Assembly (NCBI GenBank): GCA_017545325.1
Contig: JAFWOX010000079.1
Location: 1-42,356 of the forward strand
Origin: Oscillospiraceae bacterium
GTDB lineage: Bacteria; Bacillota_A; Clostridia; Oscillospirales; Oscillospiraceae
Length of the DNA stretch: 42,356 nucleotides
Reading direction: 5' to 3'
A model generated the notes under the pieces. It saw nothing but the letters and a program-made list of their open reading frames with translations. It ran no database searches and was not told the DNA's origin. How positions within the stretch are numbered: the first letter of the stretch is position 1; every line of letters begins with the position of its first letter. A program made the position numbers and the translations under genes. Of the stretch, positions 15,671 to 22,564 are shown one piece after another.

Positions 15671-15729
15671 ACGAAGCCCCTGTAGCCGCCCTGAGGGCGA
15701 CACAGATAAACCAAGGGGGTAACTGGATC

Positions 15730-17235
15730 TTGTCCGTACAGCTCATCATCATCATCGTCTACTTCATCCTTACGGTGTTGATCGGCGTCCTCTCCGGCCG
15801 GAAGACCAAGAGCGCCGCCGCCTTCACCGGCGTAGCCCTCTCCACCTTTGCCATCGTCTGCGCTTCCACCGGCGAATGGCTGGGCGGAACCGCCACCACC
15901 GGCGTCAGCGAGTACGGCTTCCTGTACGGTCTCTCCGGCTGGTGGTACACCATCGCCAACGGCATTGGCGTCCTGTTCCTGGGTCTGCTCTTCGCCAAGC
16001 TCTTCCGCTCCCTGGAGACCGGCACGGTCCCCGGCATCATTGAGAAGTTCTTCGGCGTACACGCCCGCACCGTAAGCTGCATCATCCTCACCATCGTCAT
16101 GCTGGCGGTGGGCCTGAGCCAGATGATCGCCGCCGGCAAGCTGGGCGAGAGCCTGCTGGGCATCCCCTTCTGGATCAGCGCCATTGCCTTCGCCGTCATT
16201 TTCATCGTCTATACCCTGGCGGGCGGCATGAACGCCGTGGCCTCCACCAACGTGATGCATCTGATCGTCATGTACGTGGGCGTCATCATCGCCATGGTCA
16301 TCGCCGTGTCCCGGGCCGGAGGCATGGATGCCTTCACCACCGGCATCAGCAACCTGCGGGCGGAAAACGGCGGCAGCTTCTGGAACATGTTCACCATCGG
16401 CGGCAGCAAGGTCTCCAGCTGGATCATCGCCTCCCTGCTGGGCGCCTGCACGGCCCAGGCCGGCCTGCAGCCCGTGCTGAGCTCCAAGAACGCCAGGCAG
16501 GCCCGGAAGGCCTGCATCATCACCGCCTTTGTGGCCGCTCCCTTCGGCTTCTTCACCGCCACCCTGGGCATGGCCGCCCGGGTCATGTATGAAAACGGCG
16601 ACCTCCTCCAGGGCGTCGCCCTGAAGGAAGCCGGCAAGAGCGCCCTGCCCGAGCTGATGATGCGGGGCATGAACCCCATCGCCGGCGGTCTGGTGCTGGC
16701 GGCCATCCTGGCCGCGGTGCTGAGCACCGTCAGCCCCATCATCCTGGCCTCCGGCACCATGGTCACCCGGGACGTGTATCAACGGGTCCTCCATCCCGAA
16801 GCCAGCGACGCGCAGGTCCTGAAGATGGGCCGCATCACCACCGCCATCTCCGGCGTCATCTGCTGCGTGGGCGCCATCCTCCTGTGGAAGGCTTCCACCG
16901 TGCTGGAGCTGGTGTACGCCGCCTATTCCCTGCGGGGCGCGCTGTTCGTGGTGGTCCTCTTCGGCATTTACTGGAAGAAGTCCAGCCAGAAGGGCGCCAT
17001 CGCCGCCATGATCTGCACCGCCGTGGCCGCCGTGGCCTGGGTGGCCATCAAGCTGGCCACCGGGAGCTATCCCCTCAAGTTCGGCTCCTTCGCCGTGAGC
17101 GAGACCTATATCGCGGTGGTCGTGGCCGCCGTGTGCACCATCATCTTCAGCCTGGTCTTCAAGCCCTCCGCTCTGGAGCAGTCCGAGCGGGAGCAGACCA
17201 AGAAGGCCCTGAAGGAAGCCATGGCAAAAGCGTAA
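15730..17235 (+). CDS. Sodium:solute symporter (SSS family)
   Basis: A 501-residue membrane protein with about 13 hydrophobic segments and SSS-family features (STGEWLGGTATTGVSEYGF near the N-terminus, VIFIVYTLAGGMNAVASTNV, then ASGTMVTRDVYQRVLHP). The TTG start at 15730 follows AAGGGGG by about ten bases. It is the last gene of the catabolic run and ends at a strong terminator. Sodium-coupled uptake of pyrogallol, gallate or another aromatic or organic acid would complete the pathway; this is inferred from position only, since SSS substrates cannot be predicted from these motifs. Confidence 0.85.
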   Translation: MSVQLIIIIVYFILTVLIGVLSGRKTKSAAAFTGVALSTFAIVCASTGEWLGGTATTGVSEYGFLYGLSGWWYTIANGIGVLFLGLLFAKLFRSLETGTVPGIIEKFFGVHARTVSCIILTIVMLAVGLSQMIAAGKLGESLLGIPFWISAIAFAVIFIVYTLAGGMNAVASTNVMHLIVMYVGVIIAMVIAVSRAGGMDAFTTGISNLRAENGGSFWNMFTIGGSKVSSWIIASLLGACTAQAGLQPVLSSKNARQARKACIITAFVAAPFGFFTATLGMAARVMYENGDLLQGVALKEAGKSALPELMMRGMNPIAGGLVLAAILAAVLSTVSPIILASGTMVTRDVYQRVLHPEASDAQVLKMGRITTAISGVICCVGAILLWKASTVLELVYAAYSLRGALFVVVLFGIYWKKSSQKGAIAAMICTAVAAVAWVAIKLATGSYPLKFGSFAVSETYIAVVVAAVCTIIFSLVFKPSALEQSEREQTKKALKEAMAKA

Positions 17236-17258
17236 AATCCCTCGGTATCCTGAATTCC

Positions 17259-17302
17259 TCCCGCTTTTTCGAAGTTTTTTCGGAAAAGCGGGATCTTTTT
17301 TT
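17259..17302 (+). terminator. Terminator of the catabolic operon
   Basis: TCCCGCTTTT (from 17259) pairs with AAAAGCGGGA (ending 17293), with a small internal mismatch. A run of T follows at 17295-17302. It lies 24 bases after the symporter stop codon and just before the lipoprotein promoter. Confidence 0.8.
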
Positions 17303-17312
17303 CAAAAACCTA

Positions 17313-17343
17313 TTGACATTGACGCGGCGTCAAATTGTATGCT
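17313..17343 (+). promoter_or_regulatory. Promoter with 19-bp spacer and perfect dyad, lipoprotein 1
   Basis: TTGACA (17313-17318), 19 bases, then TATGCT (17338-17343). The spacer carries a perfect inverted repeat TTGACGC-G-GCGTCAA (17319-17333). The start codon is 23 bases after the -10 box. The whole leader, including GGGGAAAGGAGG before the ATG, is homologous to those at 18724-18776 and 25907-25960. The long spacer with central dyad is the arrangement used by MerR-family activators. Confidence 0.65.
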
Positions 17344-17366
17344 CCGGGGGAAAGGAGGGGGTAAAC

Positions 17367-18044
17367 ATGCGGAAAGCCATCGCTTTTCTTCTGATCCTTG
17401 CTCTGCTGCTCCTTCCCGGCTGCGGAAATCGGACACCGAAAAACTTCACCCCGAACCGAGACGGGACAGTGGGACGGTTCCGCTGGGGCATGACCATAGC
17501 CCAGGCCTGCCGCGTTGACGAGCGGATCGCCGCCATGTTTCCCACCCGGGTCGAGCGGCCGGATGAAAACGTGCCCGAGGGGGAGCTGTTCCGCCTGCCC
17601 CTTGAGGAGGTGACATTCCTGGGGCATCCCGCCAGTCTGGTACTGTGGTTCCAGCGCCTGCCCGAACCGGAGAAGGACGATCTTCTCCGACTTACCCGGA
17701 TCGACGCTTATATGTTCCTCAAGGATGGGGAGCCGGACTACATCCCCCGGGTGGGAGACTGCTTCTCCGGGAACACCATGGCCTCCACGGGAGAGGACAG
17801 CTGGGCCTCCCCCAAGACTCTGGAGGACAAAGTCGATCGGCAGACCCTGGAGAAGACCTATCCCACCTGGTCCGCGGAAAGCCTGGACCGGATCGCCGTT
17901 CAGCCCCTGTACTCGGTCCACGCGGAAAGCCTGAACGGGCCCAGGGACGTATTCGGCTCTACCCGGGCCACCGACGGGGACCGGGAATTCAACTACATTG
18001 CCGTTGGCTACTACGCAGCCTTGGCGGAAGCTCTTGGGAAATGA
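17367..18044 (+). CDS. Lipoprotein 1 of a five-member tandem family
   Basis: A 225-residue secreted lipoprotein of unknown function. It has a signal peptide (MRKAIAFLLILALLLL) with lipobox LLPGC, so the mature protein is anchored by its cysteine on the outer face of the membrane. The family motif NRDGTVGRFRWGMT follows (about 33-46), with a C-terminal GYYAALAEALGK. The ATG has AAAGGAGGGGG upstream. Four more members with the same N- and C-terminal motifs follow on the same strand. Nothing in it suggests an enzyme; ligand binding or sensing is a guess. Confidence 0.85.
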   Translation: MRKAIAFLLILALLLLPGCGNRTPKNFTPNRDGTVGRFRWGMTIAQACRVDERIAAMFPTRVERPDENVPEGELFRLPLEEVTFLGHPASLVLWFQRLPEPEKDDLLRLTRIDAYMFLKDGEPDYIPRVGDCFSGNTMASTGEDSWASPKTLEDKVDRQTLEKTYPTWSAESLDRIAVQPLYSVHAESLNGPRDVFGSTRATDGDREFNYIAVGYYAALAEALGK

Positions 18045-18057
18045 AAAGGAGGATCGT

Positions 18058-18696
18058 ATGCGCAGGTTGTTTTCCATACTGCTCATGGTTTTCCTGCTGC
18101 TCCTCCCCGGCTGCAGCAAGACGGAAGAAACTCCGCATTATACCCTGAATCCGGACGGGACCATCGGCGATCTCCGCTGGGGCATGACCTTCACCGAGGC
18201 TGCCCGGGCGGAAAAGGGCATTGCTGACATCTATCCCGGCGCTGCCTTCCTGGGCTTGCAGCCGACGGATAAGTCCATTCTCCCCATTCACCTGCCTAAA
18301 GGGGAGTTCCTGGGGATCGATACCCCCGTCATCGTGGAGCTGTACTTTCAGCGTATATCCAAGGAGAGGAACCAAACGCCCCCCCTGCGGCTGACGGAGA
18401 TCCGCATCTTCATCGTCTCCATAACAGAAAAGGTTGACCTGGCAGACTGGGCCGGGGCCTGCCTCACCCGCATGGAGCCGGTGACGGAGCCGGCGGCAAT
18501 CAACGCCTGGACGTCCGCCGAGACCCTGGGAGACCGGGTGCCCAGGGACATTCTGCAAGAGGCCTTCCGGTACAATACGGAAGCGTACATCGATTCTCTG
18601 TGCGGGAAAGCCCTGTACACCGCATCCACCGACACCGCAACAAGACTTTTCACCGGCGGGTATTATCAGGCCCTGGCGGCGGCGCTGGGATATTAG
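18058..18696 (+). CDS. Lipoprotein 2 of the tandem family
   Basis: A 212-residue lipoprotein. Signal peptide MRRLFSILLMVFLLL is followed by LPGC, then LNPDGTIGDLRWGMTFTEA and a C-terminal GYYQALAAALGY. AAAGGAGG lies before the ATG at 18058. It begins 13 bases after lipoprotein 1 ends, so it is in the same transcript. It resembles lipoprotein 5 most in length and in the central PLRLTEIRIF/PLRLVEIRVS stretch. Function unknown. Confidence 0.85.
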   Translation: MRRLFSILLMVFLLLLPGCSKTEETPHYTLNPDGTIGDLRWGMTFTEAARAEKGIADIYPGAAFLGLQPTDKSILPIHLPKGEFLGIDTPVIVELYFQRISKERNQTPPLRLTEIRIFIVSITEKVDLADWAGACLTRMEPVTEPAAINAWTSAETLGDRVPRDILQEAFRYNTEAYIDSLCGKALYTASTDTATRLFTGGYYQALAAALGY

Positions 18697-18723
18697 GTTT
18701 TTCCCATCATGAGAAAAAAACCC

Positions 18724-18754
18724 TTGACGACGACCCGGGGTCATCTTGTTCGTT
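18724..18754 (+). promoter_or_regulatory. Lipoprotein 3 leader with 19-bp spacer and dyad
   Basis: TTGACG (18724-18729), 19 bases, then a poor -10 (TTCGTT, 18749-18754). The spacer has a near-perfect dyad around GACCCGGGGTC. The -10 to ATG distance is 22 bases and the GGGGGGAAAGGAGG block aligns with the leaders of lipoprotein 1 and of the gene at 24797-25906. The weak -10 means it may need an activator, or may be decaying. Confidence 0.5.
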
Positions 18755-18776
18755 TGGGGGGAAAGGAGGCTTACTC

Positions 18777-19850
18777 ATGCGGAAAAGGATCGTTTTGCTT
18801 CTGTTTTTCGCCCTGCTGCTCCCGGCGGGGTGCAGTCCCAAGGTACAGAAGGACGATCGCCCTCTGACCCTGAACCCGGACGGGACCCTGGGAAACCTTC
18901 GCTGGGGAATGCGCTATGCCGAGGCAGTAAATGCGGACAGCCGCATCCGCCTGGGGACAAGCGATGATCCCAATCTGGACAGCTGCGAAGTGGAGTTTCT
19001 GGGGAAGCGGTGGACCTTGACCTTGACCTTCGGCGCCCCCGCTTATCTGAGCCCTTATGTGCAGGACGGGGTGAGCCGCCTGGGCCGCATGGAGCTCAGT
19101 CCCCTTGAGGATGGAAGCTGGGAGGAGCTGGTGGAGCCCATGGAGGCGGTGCTGGGACCCCGAAACATCACAGCCCGTTACGTGAACCCTGAATGGGACG
19201 AGGAGGGCCGCTTCACCTGTTCATCCCGGGAGGGCATCCCAAAATGGGCCTGGGCCTGGGAATCGACGGAGACCATGGGAAGTCTCCTGACCGACCGGGA
19301 GCTGGCAGCGGCCTACCCCTATGCGGAGGACCTTTCCGCCCGACGTTACGGTACGCCCCTGTTCACGGTGTACTTCCAATACCGGGACGCCCGCAGTTAT
19401 ACGGAATATGCCTATTGGAATGTTCAGCCGGGACATATACCGGCCCCGTCGGAAACCGGGAAGGACTTGCCCGCCATCGTCATGGAGGGCAGCTGCGCCG
19501 TGGAAGCCGGTATTCTGGCACAACTCCTGCAATCGGGGGAAACTGAGCGTCCTCCCCTCTCCCCGGGAGCTGACCTGAGCTCCGCCCGCCTGACCTGGCA
19601 GGGGGAGGATTATTTCTTCACCGGAGCTGTGCTGGATCAGCTGCCGGGGAATGGCTGGTATGACACGGCGATCCTGGTGGGGGCCGTGAAGCCCTCGGGG
19701 ACCCGGGAAGAGCTCACGGGAAATCTGGACGGCTATGTGTACATGCAGCGGAATCTGCTCTTCCCCCTCTACTTCCGCTGGCGGGAATGGGATGAGGAGG
19801 CAGACGGACCGGAACCTTACCTGGAGTTTTCCATCCGGAAGGGCAGTTGA
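18777..19850 (+). CDS. Lipoprotein 3 of the tandem family, long form
   Basis: A 357-residue lipoprotein, about 130 residues longer than its neighbours. Signal peptide MRKRIVLLLFFALLL is followed by lipobox PAGC, then the family motif LNPDGTLGNLRWGMRYAEA. The middle part (WAWESTETMGSLLTDREL) matches the STETLxDxxxRxxL block of the others. The C-terminal third (about 245-357) lacks the GYYxALA end and forms an extra region of unknown fold (ARLTWQGEDYFFTGAVLDQL). It has its own leader. Function unknown; possibly a fusion of the family domain with a second domain. Confidence 0.85.
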   Translation: MRKRIVLLLFFALLLPAGCSPKVQKDDRPLTLNPDGTLGNLRWGMRYAEAVNADSRIRLGTSDDPNLDSCEVEFLGKRWTLTLTFGAPAYLSPYVQDGVSRLGRMELSPLEDGSWEELVEPMEAVLGPRNITARYVNPEWDEEGRFTCSSREGIPKWAWAWESTETMGSLLTDRELAAAYPYAEDLSARRYGTPLFTVYFQYRDARSYTEYAYWNVQPGHIPAPSETGKDLPAIVMEGSCAVEAGILAQLLQSGETERPPLSPGADLSSARLTWQGEDYFFTGAVLDQLPGNGWYDTAILVGAVKPSGTREELTGNLDGYVYMQRNLLFPLYFRWREWDEEADGPEPYLEFSIRKGS

Positions 19851-19869
19851 AAGAACTGAGGGGGTTTTT

Positions 19870-20562
19870 ATGAGGAGAAGAATCTTTCATATGGCGTTAG
19901 TCCTGCTTCTGCTTTTCGCTCTGCTGCTCCCGGGCTGCGGAAACCGGGCGCCGAAGGACGATGGTCCCCTGACCATTAACCCGGATGGGACCGTCGGCCT
20001 GCTCCGCTGGGGCATGACCTGGGAGGAGGTACAGAGGGCGGACAGCCGGATCGTCTTCCCGGAGGAGGCCGGCGATGCGGATGCGGACCACGTCTCCAAA
20101 GCGGCGAACGTGGAGTTTATGGACCGCCAGGCGGGCCTGACCCTCCGCTTCATCCGCTTTCCCGAGGAGGGGGAAAACGCCCCCCGCCGCCTGTACATGA
20201 TCCATATCTTTTCCAACCTCAAGGCCGGGGAGCCGGACTACATCCCCCTGGTGAAGGCCTGTCTCACCAGCGACACCGTGGAGGTGGGCCGTCAAAGGCG
20301 GGGCTCCGGGGAATGGGGTTCCACCGAAACCCTGGAGGACTGCATACCCCGGGACAGGCTGGATGCGCTTTATCCCGAATGGGCGGAGCTCACCGAGGAG
20401 GACCGGGCCACGAAGCACCACCTGTGGCGGGTGGGGGCACTGAGCACCCGGGGCCCCTATGACGCGGGGGGCATGCCTGCCATCACCGGAGATCGGGAAT
20501 TTATCTACAACGCCATGGGCTACTATCTGATCCTGGCGGATATCCTGACGAGGAGGGGATGA
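19870..20562 (+). CDS. Lipoprotein 4 of the tandem family
   Basis: A 230-residue lipoprotein with an export signal (MRRRIFHMALVLLLLFALLLPGC) and family motif NPDGTVGLLRWGMTWEE. A block GEPDYIPLVKACLTSDTV matches GEPDYIPRVGDCFSGNTM of lipoprotein 1, so these two are the closest pair. It ends ITGDREFIYNAMGYYLILADIL. The ATG at 19870 follows GAGGGGG. It lies 19 bases after lipoprotein 3 and three bases before lipoprotein 5. Function unknown. Confidence 0.85.
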   Translation: MRRRIFHMALVLLLLFALLLPGCGNRAPKDDGPLTINPDGTVGLLRWGMTWEEVQRADSRIVFPEEAGDADADHVSKAANVEFMDRQAGLTLRFIRFPEEGENAPRRLYMIHIFSNLKAGEPDYIPLVKACLTSDTVEVGRQRRGSGEWGSTETLEDCIPRDRLDALYPEWAELTEEDRATKHHLWRVGALSTRGPYDAGGMPAITGDREFIYNAMGYYLILADILTRRG

Positions 20563-20565
20563 ACC

Positions 20566-21195
20566 ATGCGACGTCTTCTTGCCCTGCTGCTGGTTTTCGC
20601 CCTGCTCCTGCTCCCCGGCTGCGGCAAAAGGGCCGATTCTCCCCGGGCGTATACCCTGAACCCGGACGGGACCGTCGACAACCTCCGCTGGGGCATGACC
20701 TATGCCCAGGCGGCCCGAAGGGTAAGGCAGATCGCTCAGGAGCATCCCGACGCCTGGTGGGGGTATGAGCCGGAGGGGACCGAGGTGACGGTCTTTATGC
20801 CCCTGGGTGTTTTTCTGGGCTATTGGCCGGGCTACGTCCACCTGATCTTCCGTCACTTCACCGCCGAGGGGAAACGCTCCCCCCTGCGGCTGGTGGAGAT
20901 CCGGGTATCGTTTTCTCCCGAAGCGGAGTTGGAGGACCTTTGTTCCCGGGCAGAGGCGGCCCTGACCCTCATGGGACCGAAGTCAGCGTGGAGCTGGACT
21001 TCTCCTGAAACGCTGGGGGATCGGGCCTCGCGGGAGGCCATAGAAGAGACCTACCGGGGTTATACGGAGGAGTTCATTCAGCGCAAGTGCGATATGCCGC
21101 TGTATACCGTCTCTGTCTCCTACGCCGAGTACCGGCACAAGCTCCTGACCGCGAACGGGTACTATGCCGCCCTGGCGGCAATTCTGAAGAAATGA
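20566..21195 (+). CDS. Lipoprotein 5 of the tandem family
   Basis: A 209-residue lipoprotein: MRRLLALLLVFALLLLPGC signal and lipobox, LNPDGTVDNLRWGMTYAQA motif, TSPETLGDRASREAIEE block and C-terminal NGYYAALAAILKK. GAGGAGGGG precedes the ATG. It is the last and shortest gene of the run. A 30-base palindrome follows seven bases after the stop. Function unknown. Confidence 0.85.
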   Translation: MRRLLALLLVFALLLLPGCGKRADSPRAYTLNPDGTVDNLRWGMTYAQAARRVRQIAQEHPDAWWGYEPEGTEVTVFMPLGVFLGYWPGYVHLIFRHFTAEGKRSPLRLVEIRVSFSPEAELEDLCSRAEAALTLMGPKSAWSWTSPETLGDRASREAIEETYRGYTEEFIQRKCDMPLYTVSVSYAEYRHKLLTANGYYAALAAILKK

Positions 21196-21201
21196 AAAAA
21201 C

Positions 21202-21231
21202 GGTCCCGGCCTCCGGATGGAGGTCGGGACC
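21202..21231. repeat. 30-bp palindromic direct repeat, left copy
   Basis: A 30-base hairpin (stem GGTCCCG..CGGGACC outside, CCTCC/GGAGG inside, GGAT loop) occurs identically here and at 21452-21481. The two copies flank a 220-base segment that contains structured element copy B. It may serve as the terminator hairpin of the lipoprotein run, although no T-tract follows. Confidence 0.75.
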
Positions 21232-21256
21232 TCAGATTGCAGACGAAGTAACAAAG

Positions 21257-21423
21257 CCTCGCAGAGTTCGCGCCCGCAGGCGCGAAGGAATTGGATCGTT
21301 TTCGAGCGGGATTCATTTCTGCTCGAAAATACTGCTCGCGAAGCGTACTGTGCGAGCGAAGCGAGTGCGGGGAGCGGAGTGTAAGCCAAATCGACCGGAG
21401 CCCAACGAAGTGGGTCCCGGTCG
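21257..21423 (-). repeat. Structured interspersed element, copy B
   Basis: Second copy of the element, in gene-sense orientation on the minus strand, downstream of the bicupin gene. Stem I is CGACCGG/CCGGTCG (21392-21398 with 21417-21423), with an inner CCCA/TGGG pairing. Stem III is TTTTCGAGC/GCTCGAAAA (21299-21307 with 21321-21329) around the conserved 13-base loop. Stem IV is TTCGCGCC/GGCGCGAA (21267-21286). Stems I and III differ in sequence from copies A and C but stay paired. An additional 11-bp hairpin follows at 21425-21449. Confidence 0.7.
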
Positions 21424-21424
21424 A

Positions 21425-21449
21425 AGCGTGTCGACTTTGTCGACACGCT
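21425..21449. other. Perfect 11-bp hairpin
   Basis: AGCGTGTCGAC (21425-21435) and GTCGACACGCT (21439-21449) pair around a TTT loop. It lies between element copy B and the right copy of the 30-bp repeat, in the convergent gap between lipoprotein 5 and the bicupin gene, and may help terminate either transcript. Confidence 0.55.
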
Positions 21450-21451
21450 CA

Positions 21452-21481
21452 GGTCCCGGCCTCCGGATGGAGGTCGGGACC
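21452..21481. repeat. 30-bp palindromic direct repeat, right copy
   Basis: Identical to 21202-21231 over 30 bases. It lies 16 bases beyond the stop codon of the bicupin gene (minus strand). Apart from the structured element and hairpin described separately, the 302-base gap 21196-21497 contains no gene. Confidence 0.75.
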
Positions 21482-21497
21482 GGAAGCATCATGCCGT

Positions 21498-22496
21498 TCA
21501 GCCCTTGAAATCGATGCTCTCGATCTGGATCTTGAACTTTTTCTTGAGCCCGTCGATGGTCTCCTTGGTGAGGCGGGCGGGGTCATAATGTTTGATGGAG
21601 GCGTAGTTCTGGAGGAAGAGGCTCCAATAGGGCTGGCCGCCCAGGTCGTACATCTCCGCCTTCTCCAGGACCTCGATGCTCCGGGGCAGGAAGCGGGGGG
21701 CGTTGATGACGCACTCGTCATCCGCGATGAACTCCTTGCCGGCGATGTTGAACTTCACCTTGCCGCTGCGCAGGTAGAACAGCTCCCGGATGGGGGGATA
21801 CTTCACCCATTTGGCGGAGAAGCCGGGCTCCATGATGGCGCAGTCCAGCTCCTTCACGCCGCCGTTCTCCCACCGCTCCACCACGATGCGCATGCTGACG
21901 CCGGGGAACTCATAGGCCGCATGGGGCCGGTTGGGGTTCTTGATGGCGGAGCACTGCTCCGTGGGGACCTCCCTGCACAGGAAGGGCTCGATGGGGTTGG
22001 AGTCCATGAAGCCCCGGGTGGAGAGGGCGTTCAGCTCGGGATCGTCCGCCAGCTCGGGCATCATCCGCTTGACCCGGCCCACGTCCCCGGCCTCGGGATA
22101 GGTGAAGAAATCGTGGTAGGTGCCGCGCCACTTCACGTCTTCCAGGAAGAACATGCCCTGGGACTGGCCCGCCTGGAGCTGGACGATGTCCCCTTTCTTC
22201 GCCAGGGCCCGCATGCCGTCGATATACAGATAGAGGCTGCCGCTGTCCACAAAGAAGGTCTCATAGCCCTTCCAATGGAAATGGGGCATGGGGGTCTTGT
22301 TGGGATCCATCCCCTCGGGGTTCTTATGCATGACAGAATCCAGGCACCAGTAGAGGCCGTGCTCCCCCTCCGCCGCGGTGATGGAACCCACGTCGGAGGA
22401 AACCTCGCCGTTGGGGAAATAGCTGTGGGCCGGGGGGCCCTTCCAGGTGGTCTCCGGGGTCTTCAGGTCGAACAGGAATTCGTTTTTGTTGTCCAT
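21498..22496 (-). CDS. Bicupin protein, first paralogue (motif 2 histidine missing)
   Basis: A 332-residue protein with two cupin domains. The N-terminal one has the metal motif HFHWKGYETFFVDSG (His72, His74, Glu79), but the second-motif histidine is replaced by Gln113 (GDIVQLQAGQSQ). The C-terminal domain (about 230-300) has a cupin-like LFYLRSGKVKFNIAGKE. It is clearly related to the bicupin at 31626-32603. No signal peptide. It lies 68 bases after the AEC transporter on the same strand. Possible roles are a non-redox ring enzyme, an isomerase/decarboxylase or a ligand sensor; the family is not one I can name. Confidence 0.8.
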   Translation of the reverse strand: MDNKNEFLFDLKTPETTWKGPPAHSYFPNGEVSSDVGSITAAEGEHGLYWCLDSVMHKNPEGMDPNKTPMPHFHWKGYETFFVDSGSLYLYIDGMRALAKKGDIVQLQAGQSQGMFFLEDVKWRGTYHDFFTYPEAGDVGRVKRMMPELADDPELNALSTRGFMDSNPIEPFLCREVPTEQCSAIKNPNRPHAAYEFPGVSMRIVVERWENGGVKELDCAIMEPGFSAKWVKYPPIRELFYLRSGKVKFNIAGKEFIADDECVINAPRFLPRSIEVLEKAEMYDLGGQPYWSLFLQNYASIKHYDPARLTKETIDGLKKKFKIQIESIDFKG

Positions 22497-22564
22497 GGTT
22501 TACCGTCCTTTCCATAAATCCATATTTCCATATCCATCCGATCGAATCTCGTTCTAAGGCCGGA

